From assembly GCA_963575745.1 (NCBI GenBank), contig CAUYUJ010017646.1, forward strand, positions 85,411 through 149,410: a stretch of DNA of 64,000 nucleotides, written 5' to 3'. The notes beneath the pieces were generated by a model that did not search any database, was not told where the DNA came from, and saw only the letters and a list, made by a program, of their open reading frames with translations. The stretch comes from Prorocentrum cordatum. Taxonomy: Eukaryota > Sar > Dinophyceae > Prorocentrales > Prorocentraceae. The translations under genes and the position numbers were made by a program. How positions within the stretch are numbered: position 1 is the stretch's first letter; the number at the start of each line of letters is the position of its first letter. Positions 42,651-52,300 of the stretch are shown here, one piece after another.

Positions 42651-43520
42651 GGTGCACGGTCGCTTCGGCCGTCGCCGCGATCTCGAGCCGACAGAGGCCG
42701 TCGAGATGTAGATGTTTGGTTTTTGCTTTCGCGCTGCCCTGGGGCCTCGGGCTTGCCAGGCGGTCAGACGCTGGTGCGTGAGTTTTTGTTGTGCGTCTGC
42801 TTACGCCGTGCCCGGCCCGGCGCCCAGGTCTTGCCGGGCAGCCGTGCGCCTCTTACACCCGGTCACCCGGAAGAGATGTGAGATGAGGCCAAAACAACGC
42901 ATTCGCATTTTACAGTGTACATGGTGCCCTAAAACTAGTCATTCTGTTCTAAGATATCGTCCATAGTTTGGCTCGAGTTGCTTCAGTTGGCTCGCCGCCA
43001 CCACACGGCATGACCGTGTGGACATCCTGCAGTTGTTGGGCTGGCTCGTGCCTGTCTTACGGCAGCTCTCGGATATCTTCATCCGCGTTCTTCTAGCTGC
43101 CGACGGGATGCAACTCTTTGCCTTGCCAGTTCCATTCTATTGGGACGGTCCTGTAGTTGAATGGCTGGGGAGCTTAATAATTTGTCCTCTGCCCTGGGAG
43201 GAACCTGAGTCTCCCGCACTGCCGCTATCCACCAACAGCCGGTATTATGTCTGCTCCTTTCCTTCTGGGCTGATGTGTTCGCTTCTGCCAGTGGTCTCAG
43301 ACAGTGTCCATTGCTACTTGTAGTGTTGCATTTTGCGATCTGCCGGCCCACTGTGGTCTGGACTAGATTTTGTGACCTCTGCTAGTGAGTTTAACTTGCC
43401 TTCTAGACCAAACGTGCGTTCGCGGTTCACTGCGTTCGCTCACGTTCTGCTAGTCTGTCCGCATTCGTCCCCTCAGCTTTCCTCCTTCTTCTCTAACTTA
43501 CCGCGCGGGAAAACATTGTC
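42650..43520. other. No recognised gene
   Basis: An open frame around 43018-43323 contains VDILQLLGWLVPVLRQLSD, but nothing identifies it. Confidence 0.4.
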
Positions 43521-43529
43521 AATAGTTGT

Positions 43530-43870
43530 CTGTGCATACGTAGTGCTGTTCAACTTGTGTTTTTTATGCGTTGTTGTCCTGTGTTTTGCTCTGTTGTTTG
43601 AAAGTGGTAACTGCTTGTCTAAATTGTACATGCGTGTTCTAAAATTTGCGCACTGTTGCTCTATAGTGTGTTTCAATTGTGCATTCTTTTGGTTCGACTA
43701 GATGGTTTAGCTCTTCCAAGTGCACACTATTGTCTTCAAGTGTGCGTCAGTTTCGTGGAATGCATTGTCAAGTTGTGCGCTGTTATCCTGAAGCGTGCGC
43801 TCGTGTTCTAAAGCTTGCGCACTGTTGTTATGTAGTTTGCCTTTTGCTGCTCTCAAGTTTGTACACCCCC
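43530..43870 (+). repeat. Degenerate repeat of about 23-25 bp (TTCTAAAATTTGCGCACTGTTG)
   Basis: AT-richer DNA with recurring GTGCGTGTTCTAAA and TTGCGCACTGTTG-like steps (for example 43630-43660 and 43790-43830). Strongly degenerate. Confidence 0.5.
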
Positions 43871-44480
43871 AGTTGTAGGATTGATTTCGCAAGTTTCGAG
43901 TAGCATATAAACCACTGTTGCAGCACGTTAGAGCACAACGAGGGTACTCAATACGCAGTTTCATGTTAATTCTCAAGATGCTCTGGAATAGTTTAGCAAC
44001 GTCTTGTGCTCTTATTACGCCTCGGTGTAGCCCTGAGGGCTTTCTATCCGATTCGTGTTGTTTTCCCATCTATCGCAATACGTGGTTGGGCCCCCCACGT
44101 TCGCAGGCGCTTCAACTCAGAGACGCGATTTTGGAGGCTATGCGCGAAGTTATCCGTCTTCTTTAAGCACTTATTCGTGGTGATTTCATTGTGTAGTGCA
44201 GGGGGAGATCTTAAATCGCTTAGCAGCGTCAAAGCAACAATTCATCGAACAACCGTATGTTTGATGTTTGTTTGATGCATTTATCCTTTCAGTCAATTAC
44301 CCTTTCAGGGTTTGCTCGCTAGCATTGCGAAAAGGAACCGGCAGAAACAGTATTTGAGCGAGCAGTCTTAGTACTTAGCGACGTTTAGTGTCTAACAATC
44401 CTTGAATTTTTGTGCGAATTGGTTGCAGTGCGCGTATGTGCTGCCGTTCGCTGGTTATCTGAAGGTTCCAGATTCATCGT
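43870..44480. other. No gene seen
   Basis: AT-richer spacer; only short open frames. Confidence 0.5.
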
Positions 44481-44875
44481 TGCAAGTTGAAAGTTCTTTG
44501 TTTGATCGGGAGGTTGTCCGGCACAGCTTCGCGGGCTTTTTTGCGGTGGAAGCATCAGAGATTTGTTACTCCAGATTTCGTAATAAAAGGGAGGGGGTCA
44601 CAACCCTCCCAGACGAGAAGTTTTAGACCCCCCCAGACCATCCATGAAAGGGCGGCCCTTTGCCCAGACCCCCCCGAACCTTCCAAGACAGCTCAAATCA
44701 GACCCCCCCAAATGTGACCCCCCCGACTTTATTATGAAATCCGGAGTATGCATCTGTTCAGGAAAATGTTCGGCACAAGTTCGCGGGTTTGTTCGCGGCC
44801 AAAGCTCTATCATTTGTTATTTTCAGTTATTCGGAAAGTTGTTCGGCAGAAGTTCGCGGGTTTGCCGCATCGTCC
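44480..44875 (+). repeat. TTCGGCACAAGTTCGCGGG repeat carrying a MITE
   Basis: Related units occur at about 44515-44550, 44768-44800 and 44836-44866 (TTCGGCA(C/G)AAGTTCGCGGGTTTG). The MITE at 44569-44746 sits between the first and second, so it inserted into a pre-existing short tandem repeat. Confidence 0.65.
44567..44748 (-). mobile_element. TA-flanked MITE, copy 1
   Basis: It begins CTCCAGATTTCGTAATAAA and ends with the inverted copy (TTTATTATGAAATCCGGAG). TA is present on both sides (44567-44568 and 44747-44748). The inside carries several (G)7TC runs on the minus strand. It is the reverse-orientation relative of the copies at 54843 and 58822 and the most diverged of the three. TA duplication with inverted termini is typical of Tc1/mariner-related (Stowaway-like) MITEs. 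Confidence 0.85.
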
Positions 44876-45922
44876 ACGACCACTACGACGACGAGCCCGA
44901 CGATCATCACGACGACGGCGGCGGCTGCGGCGGTGGCGGCAGCCTGGCGGCCCGGCTGGGGCCCTTCTCGGCCACCGTGTCAGTCGCGTCATTTGCGCAG
45001 GCTGGGAATTTTTCGGAACCTTCCGACGGGTCGCACGCCGATCTCGCACGGTGCCGGCCCACCGAACCCGAAATTTTCTCCAGAACGCCCGGCACCCCCG
45101 CGCGCCAAGAGCGGTTCTTTCTTGGGGGACCTCTCTTGTGGTATCTTGGGCATCGGGGCTTCGCGCGAGCCGCCAGAAGCTAAGCGCGCGCGTAGCGCGC
45201 GCGTGGTTCTAGTTCAGATGGGTGCTTACAATGAGCAGCGTGAGTCTATTGGGGGGCGTTTGCCATTTTATCTTGATCTTCGTAGAGGCTGCCTTTTCAA
45301 CAGGATCCTGCCAGATTGGCACACCAATACACCAGCATCCGATCGTATGTCTTTCCCATTGTACACGGATCCTACCAGGCAAGCTACCATTCTATGGGAT
45401 ATTCGTAGAATTGCGGGCCATCCGATTGAGATTCCGCATGGGTGCCGCCCTTTCAACACATTCGCAGTTATGGCAGGGGATTCGGATACGCCGACGCCCA
45501 CAGCGGTCCCGGTTTTACGCAGTGGCGAGCATGTAGATTCAGTGTGTTTTGTTGTTGCTTGTGCTTCCGCTTTCTATGCATATTCACGTCTTTCTTTCCC
45601 TTCAAATGCTTGCGAAGCCTTGCAACCCAGAGGGTTCCATGTTCCGACGGCCTCGTTTTTGTTAGGGGGACGGGCGAGCGGTGGCGGTGGTGGTAATGGT
45701 GCTGGTGGGCGGTCCTGGCCGTCCGCCTATGGAAGTGGTCGCCAGGGTGTTGGGGGTGGGAGAACAACAACACAAAATGTGTTGTTCATCCTCCCCCTTC
45801 CCCCTCGCCAGCCCCCCCAGCTTGAATGGCGGGCTTACACGGCACCAGCTTTGAACCAGTCAGCCACGGGTTTCCAGTGGGTACCAATTGGGGAGCCGTT
45901 GAAGTTTTTTCTGGAGTTCTGA
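44789..45922 (+). CDS. Open frame of 377 codons, unrecognised
   Basis: The frame runs through a GAC/ACG-rich stretch (poly-Thr/Ala) and the CGCG hairpin. It then enters a region (about 45210-45500) that reads like ordinary protein (GGRLPFYLDLRRGCLFNRIL, YTDPTRQATILWDIRRI), and finally a Gly-rich tail. No domain is known to me. The start lies in repeat DNA and the long frame may be chance in GC-rich DNA. If anything is real, it is the 45210-45500 part. Confidence 0.2.
   Translation: MFAAKALSFVIFSYSESCSAEVRGFAASSTTTTTTSPTIITTTAAAAAVAAAWRPGWGPSRPPCQSRHLRRLGIFRNLPTGRTPISHGAGPPNPKFSPERPAPPRAKSGSFLGDLSCGILGIGASREPPEAKRARSARVVLVQMGAYNEQRESIGGRLPFYLDLRRGCLFNRILPDWHTNTPASDRMSFPLYTDPTRQATILWDIRRIAGHPIEIPHGCRPFNTFAVMAGDSDTPTPTAVPVLRSGEHVDSVCFVVACASAFYAYSRLSFPSNACEALQPRGFHVPTASFLLGGRASGGGGGNGAGGRSWPSAYGSGRQGVGGGRTTTQNVLFILPLPPRQPPQLEWRAYTAPALNQSATGFQWVPIGEPLKFFLEF
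45184..45213. repeat. CGCG hairpin, second copy
   Basis: GCGCGCGCGTAGCGCGCGCG followed by TGGTTCTAGTT, related to 42291-42319. Confidence 0.75.
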
Positions 45923-45924
45923 CG

Positions 45925-46225
45925 CTTCCACGAAGCACCGCACTAGTACCGAAAGGAATTCGAAAAAGGACCCAGCAGAGCTCTCCAAGGAACCTGGAGG
46001 AACAGCATCATGGAATCTTGAGTCTCGCAGGGGTGGGAATCAGATCCCGTCCGAGTTCTTGACCCTTTCTCAGGGACACATTTCCATCCCAGGGCTATGC
46101 GTGATGGCCGGGGGCCCGAGAGTGGCGCCCAGAGGCCGAAATGGAAGGAAACGCCGGGATAAAACAGAAATCGAAGTCCGCCCGAGGTCTTGGAACATTG
46201 GTCCTACCTTTTCCCCTTCCGATTC
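45925..46225. other. No gene seen
   Basis: Spacer. It ends in a pyrimidine-rich tract (CTACCTTTTCCCCTTCC) and AG at 46227-46228, a plausible splice or trans-splice acceptor for the next frame. Confidence 0.4.
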
Positions 46226-46246
46226 CAGGCAACCGGTGCTGCTGCG

Positions 46247-46341
46247 ATGGCGGCCCTGCGAGCAACGCTGCTGTTGTGCACCCTGCTCGTCGCTCCGGCA
46301 CAGGCGTCCCTGATGCGCGAGAGAGGCGCCACCCGCGCAAT

Positions 46342-46397
<56 letters not shown>

Positions 46398-46426
46398 TGC
46401 CGTCTGCGTGGACCGAGGGTCTATAG
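46247..46426 (+). CDS. Possible first exon of a secreted protein with poly-Ser tract
   Basis: Starting at the ATG at 46247, the first residues MAALRATLLLCTLLVAPAQA form a textbook signal peptide: a short n-region with one Arg, a Leu-rich core and an AQA cleavage site. Next come a short charged segment and a run of about 18 serines encoded by (GTC)n at 46343-46397, then a TAG at 46424-46426. A pyrimidine tract and AG lie 18 bases upstream of the ATG. The frame is short, so the rest of the gene may lie beyond an intron, or the repeat may have destroyed it. The signal peptide is clear in sequence; expression is unknown. Confidence 0.4.
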
Positions 46427-46929
46427 CGGATGCATTCGCCACAAATCTTGATATTAGGAATCCAGGGGCACATGATTTGTCCAATCTAGAACCTCGCGGG
46501 ATGCCCCCGAGATCTCCAGAGGCTGCGCGGGACGTCGGATGGCAGCACGAGCTTTCCATGAAGCACCTGCTGACAGGCCAGCTTCTCATTCAGAGTGCCT
46601 ATAGGACCCAGGATCTAACTCCAGGATGTTATTGTGGACATTCTTCGGCGGTCCCTCGCGGCCACGGTGCGCCACGGCCAGACCCGCCTCGACATCCTGG
46701 CCATAGCGGCCCCAGTATAGTTCGGTCGTCGTTGTCGCCGTCGCCGCTCCGGACACATTCCGATACGACTCTCAATCCGTGGCCCCAAAGTTGCCGCCGT
46801 TTCCCCTGGGGTAGTTCTGCGTCCCGGATCAATTCTTGATTGCCCTGGGGCCCGATAAAGGGCCCCAGAGGCCGAAATGAAGAAAACGCGCTCGGATTGG
46901 CAAACTCATACTGCCGGATGTTTGGGTCC

Positions 46930-46962
46930 GCCGTCGTTGTCCGTCGGCGTCGTTGCCGTCGC

Positions 46963-46994
<32 letters not shown>

Positions 46995-47120
46995 CCGCCG
47001 TCGTCGTCGTCGTTTTCGTCGTCGTCGTCGTCGTCGTCGTCGTCCGTCGTCGTCGGGCGTCGCCGCCGTCGCCGTCGTCGGTCTTCGGTGGGCGGTCGAC
47101 GGTCGACGTCGGGCGTCGTC
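46930..47120 (+). repeat. GTC/GCC triplet microsatellite
   Basis: About 190 bp of (GTC)n with GCC interruptions. It reads as poly-Val, poly-Ser or poly-Arg in the three frames; the open frames here are not genes. Confidence 0.92.
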
Positions 47121-47179
47121 GTTGCCGCGGGGCGCCGCCCCGAGGTGCTTGGACGCAGGCCGCTGTGAAACTTACCTGG

Positions 47180-47770
47180 CTAGTGTTGGACGGAGATCCA
47201 GCAGCTCGCTCTCATAGGGTCTGAGCAGCTCACTGCACTCTGAGGCCTGTAACGCCTTAGGAGCCTCCGATAGAGTCATCCATAGCAGAATTTCTTGTGA
47301 GGTGGCCTGCTTGCGAGCGACTGCCAAACTGTGAAAACTGAGGGGCAACGATTGGGTCGGGGGTGGGCAGACCTCCTACCCTGACACGTCGATCGAGGAA
47401 TTGGCCGTTCTCGGTTCGCGAGAGGGCGTCGAAGGCCATCATTTTCGCGGGTCCAGGTCCGTCGGTTTCGGTCGCAGGCCGTTTTCACTGAGGGGAGGTT
47501 TACTAAAGGGAGGTTTGTCCACCGCCGAATTGGGGGGGAATGGGCTCAGGATGGGATTGATCGACCTCCAATGGCCCATTCATCACAGAGCGGGGCCCCA
47601 TAGGCCCATCCCGCCGAGGAACGCGTGCATGTGCAATCGGGGACCACAGCCGATCTCCATTGCCGATAGAGATCCGATACGGTCCCACCCGAATGATTGT
47701 AATTCGAGATCGTGAGAAGACACAGTGCCCGGGACAGGACACGCGAGAAGGACATCGCGGCACCCGAGTC
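47180..47770. other. No gene seen
   Basis: Mixed sequence. GGGAGGTTT(A/G) is duplicated at 47493-47515. Confidence 0.5.
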
Positions 47771-47774
47771 CCAT

Positions 47775-47821
47775 CGGTACATAGCCGAATTCGATCGCCG
47801 ATAGGGATCGGCTATGTACCG
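47775..47821. repeat. Perfect 14-bp inverted repeat
   Basis: CGGTACATAGCCGA at 47775-47788 and its reverse complement at 47808-47821, with a 19-nt loop. A partly similar sequence (AGCCGATCTCCATTGCCGAT) lies near 47651. Confidence 0.85.
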
Positions 47822-47844
47822 CCGACTCCAGCTCGAAATCCTTC

Positions 47845-47945
47845 CTCCTCCTCCTCCTCCTCCTCCGCCTCCGCCTCCTCCTCTTCCTCCTCCTCCTCCT
47901 CCTCCTCCTCCTCCTCCTCCTCCTCCTCCTCCTCCCCCCCTCCTC
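47845..47945 (+). repeat. CCT triplet microsatellite
   Basis: (CCT)n of about 100 bp with a few GCC and TTC interruptions. Confidence 0.95.
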
Positions 47946-48214
47946 CCTCAAAGGTGTTGTGGTCCGAGGCGCCCCATTTTGGGCTAGCGGCCCGACAGAC
48001 CACGACCCCAGCCCCGCGGGGCGACTTCTCCCATCTTGCCCAGGGCGCGGGCACGACGGCCGCGATCGGCGGGGCTCTTGGCACGCCAGGGCGTTCCCGA
48101 TCACCGGTGTGGCACCGCAGGGCGCAGCGCCAGCGGGCGGCCTCAAGGGCACGACTGCAGCGCGAAAGGGACATCGCACGCCTGCAGGACCACCACGGCA
48201 GCGCTCCTCCCAGG

Positions 48215-49331
48215 ATGCCTGGCAGCAAGCAGCAGCGAGGTGCAGCTTCGCCGTGGTCCACCTGCAAGAGCTGTGGTGTGCATGAGTGGAACGCAGTCCT
48301 GCAGAAGCAGGCTTGCAAGTGCAGCCGCTGCGGAGTGAAGGTTGACCTCTACACCGCCAAGGGTAGCAACTCCAAGGAGGGCAAGTCGGGCAAGGTCCCT
48401 GTCGTTGGAAAGGGGCTCAGCGACTCAGTCTCGGCAGAGGACAAGGCCATCCAGACCCTGGAGGCTGCTCTCAGGTGCACTGAGGACCCCGCACTCCGCA
48501 GGATGATCCAGTCGCAGATTGACGACCTCAGGCACAAGCGGGCTCAGCAGTCCGCAGTGCCTCCTGAGGACGCGCTGCGGCTGGCCGATGGCGCCGTCCG
48601 CGACGCCTCCGCCAAGCACGACCAGGCCATGGCGCGGCTTCTCAAGTGTCGTGAGGCTCTGGAGGAGGCGCAGGAGAAGGAGCGTCTGGCCGCACTCGTT
48701 CTCGCTCAAGCCGAGGACGCGAAGAAGCTTGCTGCGCAGGCCCTCGCCACCAAGTTGGGCGTCACTGTCCAGGAGGGTGAAGGCGGCGCCGAGAGCAGGA
48801 CCTTTTTTTCAGATTACATGGGGCGAGGATTTCTTCCGCAATCTTGACAGCATGGAGGCCGAGCAGTCGGAAGTTCAGGAGCTTCGCAAGTTGGAGTCCG
48901 ACCTCAAAGCAGTGAAGGACCAGCTTGCCACCAAGAACACGCAGGTGGGCGACTGGCTGCAGCGGGCCAAGGAGCTCCAGAGCCAGCTCACCGACAGGAT
49001 GGCCAAGAAGCGCAAGGGCGACAGCGGCGCCCCATCAGTTGGTGCAGCAGGTGGTGGTGCCCAGGCGGCTGCAGCCGCTGGCGCTTCACCTGCAGCGACG
49101 GCGGCAGCGGGCGCGGCCACAGGCAGCGCGGCGGCGGCCGCCCCCCCAGCCGCTGCCCCCGCCTCGGCCGACCCCGAGGCAGCCAGAGTCGCTCGGGAGG
49201 CGCGTGAGGCCCGCATCCAGCAGGCCGCGGCCAAGATCAGCGCCTCCTAGGCTGCCGCCATGCAGGCGTCCGAGGCGGCCAAGAAGGAGGCGGCTGGCGC
49301 AGGGGCGGCGGCCGCTGGTGACGGCAAGTGA
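48215..49331 (+). CDS. LINE ORF1 protein (frameshifted, one stop)
   Basis: The first ATG in the homologous part gives MPGSKQQRGAASPW and then the Cys-rich block STCKSCGVHEWN...CKCSRCG, a probable zinc-binding or RNA-binding module. Next is a helical region rich in Ala, Glu and Lys (EDKAIQTLEAALRCTEDPAL, then LKCREALEEAQEKER). The frame breaks in a run of seven T at 48803-48809, where one T fewer would join TF to FQITWGEDF. It continues with ESDLKAVKDQLATKN, KKRKGD (a nuclear-signal-like basic run) and an Ala-rich tail with a TAG at 49248-49250, and finally TGA at 49329-49331. ORF1 proteins bind element RNA. The longer frame upstream of 48215 runs through the CCT repeat and is not part of it. 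Confidence 0.72.
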
Positions 49332-49334
49332 CGA

Positions 49335-52300
49335 ATGGGCAGGAGCGGCGGCGCGGGTGAGCAGGCATCTGCGCCGACGACCGCTCGGGGAGAGTCTGCG
49401 TCGCAGACTGACCTGCCTCGGGGGACTGAGGTCGCCGCGACCTCCAAGAGCCAGAGTGGCACGTTCATATTTTTCTCTAATGTCACTGCCATGGGGAAGC
49501 AGGCCTGGGACTACGTGACTGGGCCCGCTTCGACTCCGTTTCACTACTTCCTGCTAGTTCAGACTCACATCGAGTCCGCCAGCGACTTGCAGCACTGGAA
49601 GGGCCAGGCGCGCAAGTCGCACCTCAAGTTGATAGACAATCCAGCTCGCGGCACGGGCCGCGAACAGTCGGAGGCCACCAAGGACAGGGCCGACGAGGGC
49701 GGCGAGTGGATCCTTGGGAGGCAGCATTTACAGTTCCACAGGCTCCACGACACCGACTCCGTGTGCCGCGACCTCAAGGCCGAAGGCAGCGCCGCCCTGG
49801 ATGGGTTCACGGTGGCGGTCCTCAACCAGCAAGGGTATTCCATCGTGCTGATCGCCTTCTACGGGTACTGCACCGAGGGCCTCCACGGCAGGAGCTTGGC
49901 GCGGTTCGCCAAGCTGGGGGCCCTCGTCTCTCAGCTGAAGCTGCCGTGGATTTGCATCGGCGACTTTAACCTCCAACCGTCTGTCCTGGCCGACGCTGGA
50001 TTTTTGGATCGCGTGGGTGCCAACGTCCTCACAGCTGCCGACACGGAGTGCACCTGCGTTGGCGGCACGGGCAAGGGCAGCACGCTGGACTACGTCATGG
50101 CCAGTTATTCGGCGTTACCGTATATCGTGAGTTTGAGCGCAGTTTTGTCAGTACCTTGGCGACCGCACTGCGGGCTTCAACTTCGGCTGAGGAGTTCGGG
50201 GTCTCAACTGCTGTGTCGGCAGCTGGTGCTTGCTGCTCAACTCCCACAAGTACCTCGACCTACCACCCAGCCGCAAGAGGGTTCCAAGTCGTCTAAGGCC
50301 CGAGGGGCGCACATCTTGGCACGACGGGCTGCTCAGGACAGGATGGCGACGGCGACGGATGAGATGTTCGGAGACCTCTGTTCCGCTGGAGGGGCGACGG
50401 CGTCAACGTCGGCGACGACTCCTTCCTCTGAGGGCGAGCCCAGTGAGCAGGCCACTTCTTTTGCCCCCGCCTGGCACGAGTCGGATGATGAGGACGACTA
50501 CGTGCCACCAGGTTTCTTTGGGCCCGAGGCTGGCAGCCCAGCTGCTGCCGAGCCTCCAGCCCCACCTAGGCCTGACGAGGCCGAGGTCGCGGTTCCGTCT
50601 CACGACATATCGAATGTGCTTCCCGCACCCCATGAGTCTCGGGACCCACCCAGTGGTTCGGCCTCCCCCGAGGTCCCCTCGGGCACCCCTGGCGGTGCCC
50701 TGCCTGCCTTTTTCCTCCCCTCTGACCTCTGGGACTCCTGCAGGGCACAAGTGGGCTACACGGACTCCGCTGGCACCTCGGATGTTCTACCTGCTATTGC
50801 CAGCTCTGCAGCGTTTGCGGTTGGGGGACCACACATTCTACGTCTGGTAGCTCTTTATGGTTCTTGGGTCAAGGCCTTGGAGCGTGCCGTCTGTATTCAC
50901 CATGGGACGAATCTAGCGGGGCCTTCCAGGGACTCAGGGCCTAAGTACACCGTCGCCGAGGTAAAAGCTGCGTCTAAAGTTCGGGAACAGCCTCTACATG
51001 ATCAGGTGTCGTCTTGGTGGGGCAGGGTTACCACAGTATTGACCAAGCTCAGCCTGCATCGTTCTCGTGGCAACGGACCCATACAGCAGCAGCAGCTCGC
51101 GGAGGCTTGCGCGGCCTTGGCAGGGGACCAGCCAGACAGCGTGCACGTGCCTCTCGCCTCGCTTGCCGACCCGACCGTGGCCTCGTGGAGCGAGTGGCAA
51201 GCTCGGCTGCTACCGGTTACTGCCTTGCCTGATGCCAGCTTGCACGAGATGGCCGTCGCGGCCAAGCGCATCACAGGTCGAGCTCGTCGGCGGGCGTTGG
51301 GGGCGTCTCTTAAGGAGTTTAGTGCTTGGATTTCGACCTCGGAGGCTCCTGGGATCCTCCACAAGGCTCTTAAAAATACCCCTCCTGTCCCCGATGAGCT
51401 CGTAGTCGACGGCCAGGTTATGTATCATCCCCTGGACATCGTTGATAGCAAAGCCAGTACGTGGAAACAGCTCTGGGGCCCAAGGGAACCCGATCTACAC
51501 GATGTCCAGGAAGTATTCCATGAAATTCGTGAAGTTGCTCGGCGCGAACGCCTCGAGCCACTTTCCCACGACAGAGTCCGTCAAGCGCTACATTCCATGC
51601 GAGCTAAGACAGGACTCGGGGTAGACAAACTCACCCCGTTGGAAATGGAACGTTTACCTTTTGCTGGGGTTTCGGAGCTCGCTGGGCTTTTCAATGCCTG
51701 CGAGGAATGCCTCTCCTGGCCCTGGCAGGTCCTCTTGGTCGTGGGGAAGCTTTTAGGGAAAAAATCGGGTTCGGACCGCGTTATTGGTCTCATGTCCATG
51801 TTTTCCAGGACTTGGCCCCGTGCTCGGGAGGACGACGTCCGCTCTTGGTCTCAGGACTCCGAACCAGCGTGGGACGCCGCAGTGGCGGGGAACTCGGCGC
51901 TCCGCGAGGCCTTCGTCCGCGCTTTGAAGGGCGAGGCCATGCACAACTTGGGGATCGCTTTCGGGGAGGGCCTCGTAGACATCAAGGGGTTCTACGATGA
52001 GATGCAGTGGGGTCCTCTCGCTCGGGCTGCTATCAGGCTTGGGTTTCCCCCTGAGGTTCTCTTCTTGGAACTACAGATGTGTGCTGCACCTCGTGCGGTC
52101 TCTCAGCTGGGGTCCTACTCCGAGGCCTTCCAGGTCGTCCAGGGCATCATTCAGGGGCTCAGGTCTGGGACGCGTTTCGGGCGATGTATGATCTATTTCA
52201 TCATGAGTAAGGTTACAGTGGCACACCCGTCTATGTCTGTGCGTGTTTGGGTAGACGATATCAATGAGCATGTCGCTGGCTCTCGGAAAGCAGTTCGAGA

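Noticed and set aside
42953-42976. CGTCCATAGTTTGGCTCGAG resembling a relict spliced leader
   Set aside because: Needs a gap and mismatches to align and is followed by no convincing gene.
46930-47217. Open frames of Val, Ser or Arg runs
   Set aside because: Translation of the GTC microsatellite in three frames.
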